From the NCBI GenBank assembly GCA_025937785.1, contig JAICQQ010000045.1:1-46187 (forward strand): DNA of 46,187 bases, in the 5' to 3' direction. The DNA is from Polyangiaceae bacterium (lineage in GTDB: Bacteria; Myxococcota_A; Polyangia; Polyangiales; Polyangiaceae). The notes under the pieces were generated by a model. That model made no database searches, was not told where the DNA came from, and saw nothing but the letters and a program-made list of their open reading frames with translations. Below, one piece after another: positions 34,952-42,446 of the stretch; position 1 is the first letter of the stretch; each line of letters opens with the position of its first letter. A program made the position numbers and the translations under genes.

Positions 34952-35716
34952 ATGGGAAAGCTTCAGGAGAAGGTGGCTATCATCACCGGCGCGGCCGGTG
35001 GCATCGGTAGCGCGGCGGTGCAGCTGTTCGTCGACGAAGGCGCGCGGGTGCTGCTGGTCGACAGCGCCGAAGCGCCACTCCGGGACGTCGCCAGTCGCTT
35101 TGGCGATCGCGTCGCGTGGGTGACGGCGGACGTTTCGAGCGCACGAGACACGGAGCGTTACGTCAACGAAGCGGTGACACGCTTCGGCGGCATCGATGTC
35201 CTGTTCGCCAATGCGGGAACGGAGGGCGCCGTCTGCAGCCTGCTCGACGCCACGCTCGAGGATTTCGACCGCGTGCTCGCCGTGAACGTGCGCGGCGTGT
35301 GGCTGGGCATCAAGTACGCCGCCCCCAGAATCGCTCTACGGAAGGGGGGCAGTATCGTGATCACCTCCTCCGTGGCAGGCCTGGTCGGCGCGCTCGGTAT
35401 CGGCCCCTACGTCGCCAGTAAGCACGCTGTCGTAGGCCTGGCAAAGACCGCGGCGCTCGAGCTGGCGGCGGCTAATATCCGCGTCAACACCATCCACCCC
35501 GGCCCGATCGAGAACCGGATGATGCGGTCCTTGGAACAACAGGCGAACCCAGGTGATCCCAGCGCGATTAAAGGCATGTACCACGCGATGATCCCCTTCG
35601 GTCGCTACGGAACGAACGAAGAGATCGCAAAGCTCGCGCTGTTCTTGGCGAGCGACGACAGCTCGTTCTGCACCGGCTCGGTGTTCGTCGCCGATGGTGG
35701 CCTGGTCGCGCACTGA
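34952..35716 (+). CDS. Short-chain dehydrogenase/reductase
   Basis: A 254-residue classical SDR. TGAAGGIG at 12-19, NAG at 87-89, and the catalytic S139/S140, Y153 and K157 (YVASK) are in the expected order, with the HPGPIENRMM and C-terminal GSVFVADGG typical of the FabG-like group. The start at 34952 has GGGAGG upstream. NAD(P) specificity: the acidic D37 after the second strand favours NAD. The substrate is unknown. Confidence 0.92.
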   Translation: MGKLQEKVAIITGAAGGIGSAAVQLFVDEGARVLLVDSAEAPLRDVASRFGDRVAWVTADVSSARDTERYVNEAVTRFGGIDVLFANAGTEGAVCSLLDATLEDFDRVLAVNVRGVWLGIKYAAPRIALRKGGSIVITSSVAGLVGALGIGPYVASKHAVVGLAKTAALELAAANIRVNTIHPGPIENRMMRSLEQQANPGDPSAIKGMYHAMIPFGRYGTNEEIAKLALFLASDDSSFCTGSVFVADGGLVAH

Positions 35717-35748
35717 CCAGGCCACCGGAGCTTCCTCGAGCCTGCCCG

Positions 35749-36042
35749 TTAACCAGCAACCGTCGGATCGGGTCGCACGACGACGGTGTCGATGACGCGC
35801 GTGATGGCGTCCGCGGGCATCCCCACGCGACGCGCGTGCTCACGGATTGCCTCGGGATCGGTGGCTTGGTAGACACAGACCGTGCCCACGCGCCCGCCCT
35901 CGTGGGTGGTCACGTAGCTGCGGATCCAGCGGACCTTGTCGGGCATCTCTTCGTTGCCGACGCGGGACGACTTTCTCCCGGCGACATCGAGCTCTTGCGC
36001 GGAAGCCCAGCCATTCGGGCGCGTGATGACGTAAGTGTACAT
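35749..36042 (-). CDS. DUF4242 (SCO4226-like) small protein
   Basis: 97 residues. MYTYVITRPNG, VRWIRSYVTTHEGGRVGTVCVYQATDPEAIREHARRVGMPADAIT matches the DUF4242 ferredoxin-like fold, members of which bind nickel as small dimers. The start at 36042 has AGGAGA upstream on the minus strand. It is convergent with the SDR gene and may respond to the Fur-box region behind it, though the box is 269 bases away. Confidence 0.85.
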   Translation of the reverse strand: MYTYVITRPNGWASAQELDVAGRKSSRVGNEEMPDKVRWIRSYVTTHEGGRVGTVCVYQATDPEAIREHARRVGMPADAITRVIDTVVVRPDPTVAG

Positions 36043-36084
36043 GGTCTCTCCTTTGGGTTGAAATCGCGCGAGCACCCCGGACAC

Positions 36085-36612
36085 GATGCCCGGGCCGTGC
36101 CCTCGACAGCGTTCAAACTAGGCCTCGCCGCCCGCGAAGTCCTTTTCGCGACCTGACCAAATCCTTACCAATTGCAGCGGCATCCAGCAGACGGCGCTCC
36201 GCCGCGCTCTAGAAGCGGCACGCGTGGTGGACGTGGCTTCGTGGCTGAACCCCGAAGGGTCGCGCCTGAGCGGATGTGGATGCGAAGTGCCGAGTCGCTC
36301 CGGCACTATCGATAATGAAAATCAGTTTCTTTTCATCCGCACTTGGGGCAAGGGCGCTCAGCCTACGGTGTCGGGGAAAGCGCGCGCACGATTAGTTAAC
36401 GAATATCATGGGATGGCTTGCACAAGGGCCGACCACCCGGTCGTTTTAGTAGGCGCCGGTGGGTAAAAATCGATTCGTAAATTCAGCGAGCAGCGCCGGG
36501 TAGGGTGTTAGTAGCTACGTCAAGTCACGCACTGGCTTGGCCGGCCCGGGTTGGGTAGGTGGAGTGGGATGACGCAGCGTGGTGGCATCGTTGGACTCGA
36601 GCGGATGAACTC
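36085..36612. other. Regulatory intergenic region, 528 bp
   Basis: This divergent gap, between the DUF4242 gene and the TPR regulator, contains AT-richer patches unlike its neighbours (around 36310-36340, 36390-36410, 36440-36490). A strong Fur-type box lies at 36311-36329. No protein-coding frame is convincing. Confidence 0.5.
36311..36329 (+). promoter_or_regulatory. Fur-type iron box
   Basis: GATAATGAAAATCAGTTTC matches the classical 19-bp Fur consensus GATAATGATAATCATTATC at 16 of 19 positions. Downstream TTTCATC extends a partial repeat. In a GC-rich genome this is unlikely by chance. Possible targets are the DUF4242 gene (minus) or the regulator at 36613, or a small RNA in this gap. 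Confidence 0.6.
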
Positions 36613-38397
36613 ATGGCGTTGAGTTTCGGTCGCTTTCGGCTCGACGAGGTCGCGCGCACGCTCACGCTCGACAGCAAGCCCGTCGCTCTGCAGCCTCGCG
36701 TGTTCGACCTCTTGGTCTACCTGGTGAACCAACGGACGCGCGTGGTTACCAAGGAGGAGCTGCTCGACGAGCTGTGGCGCGACGTGGTCGTCACCGAGGG
36801 TTCGCTGCAGCGCGCGGTGAGCGTGTTGCGCAGCGTGCTGCGGGCCGGGGGCAGCCCCGAAGCAGTTCGAACGTTCACGCGGCGCGGCTATCGCTTCTGT
36901 GCGGAGCCCAACGAGCAACTGCCACCGGAGCTCGGTCCCGAGCACCTGGGGGGCACACAGCGAGCAAGCGCCTCGCCCTTGACGACAGCGCGCGAGCTCG
37001 TGCGCCTGCACCAATGGAGCGACGCCCTCAGCGTCTTTCGAGGCATGCCAGACAGCAGCGCTCTGACGGCGGACGACTACGAGTCTTGGGCACGCTGCGC
37101 AGAGGCGGCGGGCCATCCGCACGAGTCCGCGCTTCCCCTCGAGCGGGCGGTGGCCGCGCACCTGAGCCAGCGAGAGCATGGGAGTTCTGCGCGGTGCGCT
37201 CTGGCGCTGGCCAACCTCAAGCTCGAATCGCGCGATATTGCCGTGGCAAAAGGCTGGCACCAGCGGGCCGCCACGCTGCTGGAAGGTTCCGACGAGTGTC
37301 ACGAAGTCGCCATGCACCGCTGGCTCGGCGGTCGCATCGCGCTGTTCGAAGGCCACCTTGCTGATGCGCGCACCTCGGTCGACGCAGCGCTCGCCATGGC
37401 CAGGCGTATCCACGATGACGACGTGGAATGCCTCGCGCTCGCGTACTCGGGTCACCTCGAGGTAGCGACCGGTAACTCGGCGGTCGGGCTCTCGTTACTC
37501 GACGAGGCCGGAGCCGCCGCGCTCTCGGGACGCGTCAACCTGTGGGCGTGTGGGATTGCCCTGTGCAGCGTGATCTTGGGCTACATGCACCAAGCCGACT
37601 ACCACCGCGCGGGGCAATGGGTGGACGAGTTCGCGCGCTGGTGCGAGCGCTATGGCTCGTACTGCTTCCCTGCGCTGTGTCGGCTGCACCGCGGCGAAGT
37701 CATGGCGCTGCGCGGAGAGCTCGGCGAGGCCGCCAAGTTCGTGGCAGAGGCACGCGAGCTCCTCTCCGTCGCTGGCCCCTATGCCGAGGGCGATGCCCAT
37801 CGGGTGATCGGCGAGATCCACCTCTCGCGCGGGGAGTACACTGCGGCCGAAGACGCCTTCAAGAAGGCCCACCAACTCGGTTGGAACCCGATGCCGGGGC
37901 TGGCCGAGTTGCTGGTCGCCCGCGGCAAGCCCGATCAGGCCCAAACCCTGCTCGTGCGCGCGCTCGACGAACCCAGCTGGACGGACGGGCAGCGGCGCAG
38001 CTTGCTGCTCGCGACGCTGGCCCAAGTCGCAGCTCGGACCGGTGACCTCGAACGCGCGCGAAGAGCTCTCGCTGAGCTCGACGGCACCCCGAGCCTCGCC
38101 GGCGCTGCGCGCGGCGAAGCAGCGCGCGCCCGCGCCCAGCTGGCGCTTCGAGAGCAGCACCCGACGGACGCCGTCACCCACCTCGAGCGCGCCGTCCAAC
38201 TCTTCATCGAGGCGCGGTTGCCCCTGAAGGCTGCTCGAGCGCGGCTCGACTTGACCGAGCTGCTGCTCGCTGCGGGGGACAGAGCCGGTGCCGACCTCGA
38301 GCTCTCGGCGGCCGAAGGTACCTTTCGCGGCATCGCCGCCGCACCACTGCTCGACGAATGCCGGCAGTTGCGCGCGCGCCTGGAGGCCGCGGATTGA
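36613..38397 (+). CDS. OmpR-type winged-helix regulator fused to TPR repeats
   Basis: 594 residues. Residues 1-95 are a winged-helix DNA-binding domain (FGRFRLDEVARTLTLDSKPVALQPRVFDLLVYLV...TRRGYRFCA), as in OmpR/ToxR/CadC-type proteins. The rest is an alpha-helical TPR-like solenoid (repeating A-rich helices from about 120 to the end), as in the SARP/BTAD-like and myxobacterial signal regulators. There is no kinase or membrane segment, so it is a cytosolic regulator, with TPRs probably sensing a protein or ligand. The metallopeptidase gene follows within three bases. Confidence 0.85.
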   Translation: MALSFGRFRLDEVARTLTLDSKPVALQPRVFDLLVYLVNQRTRVVTKEELLDELWRDVVVTEGSLQRAVSVLRSVLRAGGSPEAVRTFTRRGYRFCAEPNEQLPPELGPEHLGGTQRASASPLTTARELVRLHQWSDALSVFRGMPDSSALTADDYESWARCAEAAGHPHESALPLERAVAAHLSQREHGSSARCALALANLKLESRDIAVAKGWHQRAATLLEGSDECHEVAMHRWLGGRIALFEGHLADARTSVDAALAMARRIHDDDVECLALAYSGHLEVATGNSAVGLSLLDEAGAAALSGRVNLWACGIALCSVILGYMHQADYHRAGQWVDEFARWCERYGSYCFPALCRLHRGEVMALRGELGEAAKFVAEARELLSVAGPYAEGDAHRVIGEIHLSRGEYTAAEDAFKKAHQLGWNPMPGLAELLVARGKPDQAQTLLVRALDEPSWTDGQRRSLLLATLAQVAARTGDLERARRALAELDGTPSLAGAARGEAARARAQLALREQHPTDAVTHLERAVQLFIEARLPLKAARARLDLTELLLAAGDRAGADLELSAAEGTFRGIAAAPLLDECRQLRARLEAAD

Positions 38398-38399
38398 GG

Positions 38400-39149
38400 G
38401 TGGCTGACGACGAAGACATCGACGGCGCCGTCTCGGAGGACCCCGAGCAGGCGGCGCTCTGGCAAACGCTCGAAGAGCTCGAAGAGCTCGGGCAGGAGGA
38501 TCCGGCGGAAGCGCTCGTCCTGTTCGCGTCGCTGCCGCGAGAGGTCCAGGCCCTCGCCGACTTTCAGCTGGTCCGTGCGGCGCTGCTGCGCGCGGCGGGC
38601 GACCCGCGCGCGGCGCGCAAGCTGCTCGAAAGCTTGGTCGACAGTGATCGCGACGACGCCGACGCCCACCATCTGCTCGGCGACCTGCTCGAAGAACTCG
38701 GCGACTTCGAGCACGCCCGCGGACATTTCCTGGAAACGCTGCGCCTCGACAGCATTGCCAGCGCAGAACGCGACGCAGCTGAGCTCGAGCAGGTGCTCGA
38801 CGCGACGCTCGAGCATCTGCGGCGCACCGTCGAGGAGCTGCCTCTTGCGTGGCGCACACGCCTCGAGGGCGTGCCCCTGCTCGTGCAACGCTTACCGAGC
38901 GAAGACATGGTGCAGACCGGCCTCGACCCGCGCGCGTTCGGCTTGTTCGAAGGTCCCATGCACGCGGACACCGAGGGACTCGGGGGCGCGCCGCTGCTGA
39001 CGCGCATCGTCCTGTTCGCCGAAAACCTGGCGCTCGACTTTCCCGATCCCGAAGACTTCGAAGAGCAGGTGCGCATCACCGTGCTGCACGAGCTCGGTCA
39101 CTATTTCGGCCTCGACGAGGACGACATGGTGCGCCTGGGCTTGGATTGA
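38400..39149 (+). CDS. TPR-containing zinc metallopeptidase (zincin family)
   Basis: 249 residues. Helical repeats in the first 110 residues (DPEQAALWQTLEELEELG, HHLLGDLLEELGDFEHARGHF) are followed by a small zincin domain with HELGHYFGLDED (H230, E231, H234), as in the PF06262-type predicted zinc metallopeptidases. These are small cytosolic peptidases of unknown function. The start is a GTG just after the regulator stop, so co-expression is nearly certain. The regulator-peptidase pairing is noteworthy. Confidence 0.82.
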   Translation: MADDEDIDGAVSEDPEQAALWQTLEELEELGQEDPAEALVLFASLPREVQALADFQLVRAALLRAAGDPRAARKLLESLVDSDRDDADAHHLLGDLLEELGDFEHARGHFLETLRLDSIASAERDAAELEQVLDATLEHLRRTVEELPLAWRTRLEGVPLLVQRLPSEDMVQTGLDPRAFGLFEGPMHADTEGLGGAPLLTRIVLFAENLALDFPDPEDFEEQVRITVLHELGHYFGLDEDDMVRLGLD

Positions 39150-39180
39150 TTCAGCCCCCCTCGCGCGGGACAGATGGTCG

Positions 39181-39537
39181 TCAGATGCGCCACGGCCTGC
39201 GTTCAAGTCGCACGGTCGTGGCTTCCGCTTCACCCAGCCCGTAATCGATCTGCATCAGCTGAGCGTCGATCTGTACACTGAGCTCGGCTTCTGCCCGGTG
39301 CCAGGTGGCGACGTGAGCGCAGAAACCAGCGGCCCCGTCGGCGACTTCTTCTGCGACATTCACACCCATTTCTCGAATGCGGGGGCGGTCAGCATCGCCG
39401 GCGTCGTCGCGAACGCCTTGCGACAACAGCCGATAAACCTCGCGCGCTACCTGAACCAGTAGCAGCTGTCCCGGCGGCGCGGCTCGCGGCTGCCTCCGGC
39501 TAAATAGCGACCAGGAAGTCGTTCGGGTCTTGGACAC
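39181..39537 (-). CDS. Hypothetical protein
   Basis: 118 residues, with GTG start and AGGGGGT upstream. The second half (MGVNVAEEVADGAAGFCAHVATWHRAEAELSVQID...) reads like real coding sequence, rather than an antisense artefact. No domain is recognised. It is convergent with the peptidase gene and close behind it. Confidence 0.5.
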   Translation of the reverse strand: MSKTRTTSWSLFSRRQPRAAPPGQLLLVQVAREVYRLLSQGVRDDAGDADRPRIREMGVNVAEEVADGAAGFCAHVATWHRAEAELSVQIDAQLMQIDYGLGEAEATTVRLERRPWRI

Positions 39538-39674
39538 CCCCTAAAGGCAGGGCCCCTCCCCAAGCGTGATCCAGCCGGCCGACGCTTCCTTCAAGACATC
39601 GTTAAGGCGAGGCGTTGACTGGCCGATCATGGAACCAGGCGCGTTCGCGCTGCCTGGCAAAAGAGGGCGACCCA

Positions 39675-40130
39675 TTGTTCGAATACGCAACCTCCAAAGA
39701 TACGGGACTCTACGTCGGCATCTACAGCGGCGACGTAAGAGACGAAGACTACGCTCGTTGTGTGAACTCGATGACGGAGTTCGAACGCACGATACGCCGC
39801 CACCCGGAAGGCTTGGCTGCCATCCTGATCACCGACCCCGGTGTCGAGGCCGTTCCGGCCTCCTGGCGCAAGCGGATGGCACAGTTCAACGATAGCGTAC
39901 AGGCAAAACAGTATCTGCTCGCGATCGTAACCCCCAGCTCCGTCGTCCGCGGCATCCTCACCGCCATCAACTGGCTATCGCCAGCCAAGCAGGGCCACGC
40001 GCGCAAAGCTTACGAAACCTTCGCCGACGCCTGCGGCTGGATCGAGAAGACCCGAGGCCGTTCCGAACCCCAGCTCGACGAGCTGTACCGCGCGGCGCGC
40101 GCGAAGGTATCCCTTTCCCGAACCGGTTGA
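39675..40130 (+). CDS. Hypothetical protein
   Basis: 151 residues if the TTG at 39675 is the start (preceded by GAGGG); a TTG at 39615 would add 20 residues. Strands and helices alternate (GLYVGIYSGDVRDEDYARCVNSM, AAILITDPGVE, QYLLAIVTPSSVVRGILTAINWL), giving an alpha/beta look that could resemble STAS-like modules. I cannot name the family. Confidence 0.65.
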   Translation: MFEYATSKDTGLYVGIYSGDVRDEDYARCVNSMTEFERTIRRHPEGLAAILITDPGVEAVPASWRKRMAQFNDSVQAKQYLLAIVTPSSVVRGILTAINWLSPAKQGHARKAYETFADACGWIEKTRGRSEPQLDELYRAARAKVSLSRTG

Positions 40131-40153
40131 GCGTTTCTTTCCTGCGGTCGAAG

Positions 40154-40340
40154 TCAGATATAGCCGCAACTCGCGGGCAGCTCGATGTAGCGCGTCATGG
40201 GCTCTCGGCACTGCGCCTGAATGTTGGCGCTGAGCGCCCTGAGCGGTTCGAAGTCTCCCTGGATATCGGCGTCGGGGAAGAGCTCGCTGAAGATCCGCGG
40301 GCGGGGATTTACGCCGGCAGCATAGAATGCTGCGCCGCTA
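40154..40340 (-). pseudogene. C-terminal remnant of an unrecognised protein
   Basis: Immediately after the stop of the cytochrome-like gene, a different minus-strand frame encodes about 59 residues that look like genuine protein (FYAAGVNPRPRIFSELFPDAD, then MTRYIELPASCGYI and a stop). It has no usable start and upstream in-frame sequence lies inside the neighbouring gene. It is most simply a truncated gene end whose beginning has been replaced. A frameshifted fusion with the cytochrome gene is the alternative. Confidence 0.4.
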
Positions 40341-40889
40341 CGGCAGTTGCTCGGTCCGGTGTTCCTCTTTGAACTTATCCTCGTACTTGTCGTGGCAGCT
40401 TTCGCACGCCTCCTTGGCGGCCGCAGCATCCTGCTTCTTTGCCGCATCCACACCTGACATCGCGATCTTCGCCCACTCGTCGTAGCCCTGCGGCGGCACC
40501 TTGGACACCTTCTCCAGCGCCGCCGCGAGCTTCTCGAACTCGCTGCGCTTGAGAGCGGGCTTCACCTCGCGCTTCATGAAGCCTTGCAGCGGGCAGTCGG
40601 GTTGCCCTTTCTCACCGCAAGGGCCGAGCCCGCCCGCCGAAGCAGACGGAGCAGCAGCGTCTGACTCGGCAGGCGCCGGAGCAGCAGCTTCAGCGGAAGG
40701 AGCCGGTGGCTCGGCTTCCTTGGCGGCCGCGCGGGCGCTCGTTTCTGCGGCGGGCGCCGGTTCCTGCTCGTTGCACTGGCTGAGCAGCGTGAGCCCGAGC
40801 ACGAGCGACCAGACGGGCGCTGAGCGACGCAGGTGAAGACGTGTGACCGGAGTACTTGCCGAAGCGGTTCGGAGCTGGAGCGGTGACAT
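40338..40889 (-). CDS. Cytochrome c-type lipoprotein
   Basis: 183 residues from ATG 40889. A signal segment ends LLSQC, then an Ala/Pro/Glu-rich linker (about 30-85). The C-terminal helical domain has CESCH at the end (about residues 164-168), the covalent heme site, followed by DKYEDKF, which resembles the CxxCH-x-x-YR helix of cytochrome c'. Likely an envelope electron carrier or gas-binding protein. A MATE gene lies upstream on the same strand. Confidence 0.78.
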   Translation of the reverse strand: MSPLQLRTASASTPVTRLHLRRSAPVWSLVLGLTLLSQCNEQEPAPAAETSARAAAKEAEPPAPSAEAAAPAPAESDAAAPSASAGGLGPCGEKGQPDCPLQGFMKREVKPALKRSEFEKLAAALEKVSKVPPQGYDEWAKIAMSGVDAAKKQDAAAAKEACESCHDKYEDKFKEEHRTEQLP

Positions 40890-41001
40890 GGCCGGACGAC
40901 GATAGAACCCAACAGGGCGCTCTGTCACGTACGTCCCATCGACGACGTCACCCCGCTCGAGGGCGCTGAGGCTTGCTGGCCGAGCTGCCGAGGTACGGAC
41001 G

Positions 41002-41065
41002 AACGGGCGAACGGGCAACGGGCAACGGGCAACGGGCAACGGGCAACGGGCAACGGGCAACGGGC
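41002..41065. repeat. Heptamer tandem repeat
   Basis: Eight perfect consecutive copies of AACGGGC (41010-41065) are preceded by one more copy at 41002-41008 with a single-base break. They fill the gap between the MATE gene and the cytochrome-like gene. Unlike the 9-bp arrays, this repeat is not codon-sized and lies outside genes. Confidence 0.96.
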
Positions 41066-41072
41066 CCGAGTT

Positions 41073-42395
41073 TCAGCCGCGTTTCGCCTGGGGGAGCGCG
41101 CTTCGCAACATCCAAGTGCGCGCGCTGAGGACACCGCACGAGAGCACGCTCGCGCCCAGGATCGCAAGCAGCAGGCCGCGCACGCCTTGGGCCTGTCGTT
41201 CCGCCAGGATGAATCCGAGCAGCGGCATCACGACCGCGTAGGCCACCAGATGGCTCACCGTCGGAAACCAGTTGTCTCCACGAGCGCGCAGCGCCGCCGC
41301 TGCCACGGCCTGACCGGCATCAGGAGGCATGATCAGAGCTACCAACCAGAGCAAACCCGCAACCTGGGCGGCGAGCAACGCGTCCGCCGTGTAAGCCCGA
41401 CCGAGCTGTCCTGCCAACGCCAGAATGACGAGCCCCGCCGCCGCAGCAAAGGCAAGGCTCAGAGCGAGACCCACGAAACTCGCGCGCGTGGCGCCGTCGG
41501 CATCGCGGCGCCCCACGGCCTCGGCGGTCAGCACCGCAGCCGCTGCGGAAATCCCGAGTGCAGCCATGAACATCAGCGCCAACAGATTCAAGAGAATCTG
41601 ATAGGCCGCGACCTCGCTGGCGCCCAAACGGCCCGCGATCATGGTCATCCCAGAAAAGGCGCCGGCTTCCGCCGCGTGGCTCACGGCGGCGGCGCTCCCC
41701 ACGCCGAGCAGTTCACGGTAGCCCGGCCCCGAAACGGGACCGCGCACACCGAGCTCGAACGCGTCAGCAAAGCGCAAGAGCCAGGCGACGACGCCGCACG
41801 CAAGCACGAGGCGAGCGCCACCTGTCGCCCACGCCGATCCGAGCGCCCCGAACTCCGGAACCAACACCAGGTTCAGCACCAGGTTCACGATGTTGGCGCC
41901 CCACATCACCACCACGGAGGTCAGCGGGCGCTGAATCGACTCGAGAAAGAAGGCGGTGACCACGTAATGAAAGTGCAACGGCAGCGACAGGGCCAAGACA
42001 CGCGCCACCTGGGCGGCGGGCACCGCCAGCACCGGCTCGATGCCGAACAGCGTGAAGAGGCGCGGTCCGAGCGCCCAGATACAGGCGATGGCGCCGATGC
42101 CCGCCAGCGTCGCCACCACTAGCCCGCGGCGCCAGGTGGCGCCGGCGGCTTCTGGTCGGCCCGCGCCGAACTCGCGCGCGGCCAGCACCTGCACCCCCGT
42201 CAGCAGGCCGAGACCCGTCACCAGCAGGACGCTGATCGGGGCCCACGCCAGCGCTTGATGTGGCAGCTCGCGCGGCCTGAATTGCCCCACCACCATCACG
42301 TCCACGACGCCCATGCCCATGATACCGAGGCGCGCGAGCGCCACAGGTCCCGCGAGCCGCAAGAGCCTCCAGGCAAGCGAGCGTAGCCCAAACAT
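41073..42395 (-). CDS. MATE family efflux transporter
   Basis: A 440-residue integral membrane protein with about 12 hydrophobic helices in two halves. The start (LAGPVALARLGIMGMGVVDVMVVGQF) and GLLTGVQVLAAREFGAG, with GALGSAWAT later, are MATE (NorM-like) features. It exports drugs or other organic cations in exchange for sodium or protons. The heptamer array follows its stop. Confidence 0.9.
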   Translation of the reverse strand: MFGLRSLAWRLLRLAGPVALARLGIMGMGVVDVMVVGQFRPRELPHQALAWAPISVLLVTGLGLLTGVQVLAAREFGAGRPEAAGATWRRGLVVATLAGIGAIACIWALGPRLFTLFGIEPVLAVPAAQVARVLALSLPLHFHYVVTAFFLESIQRPLTSVVVMWGANIVNLVLNLVLVPEFGALGSAWATGGARLVLACGVVAWLLRFADAFELGVRGPVSGPGYRELLGVGSAAAVSHAAEAGAFSGMTMIAGRLGASEVAAYQILLNLLALMFMAALGISAAAAVLTAEAVGRRDADGATRASFVGLALSLAFAAAAGLVILALAGQLGRAYTADALLAAQVAGLLWLVALIMPPDAGQAVAAAALRARGDNWFPTVSHLVAYAVVMPLLGFILAERQAQGVRGLLLAILGASVLSCGVLSARTWMLRSALPQAKRG

Positions 42396-42446
42396 ACGGC
42401 CGCCGGTTTAGCCGACTCCGCTCGAGGAGCCACAGAAATCGGCTCG

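Noticed and set aside
36224..36466. 80-codon plus-strand frame containing the Fur box
   Set aside because: A regulator site inside a coding region of unconvincing composition; no ribosome binding site, so I treat the area as non-coding.
37495..38859. Minus-strand frame opposite the regulator/peptidase pair
   Set aside because: Antisense to two genes with recognisable motifs; Arg/Ala-rich and without family signals.
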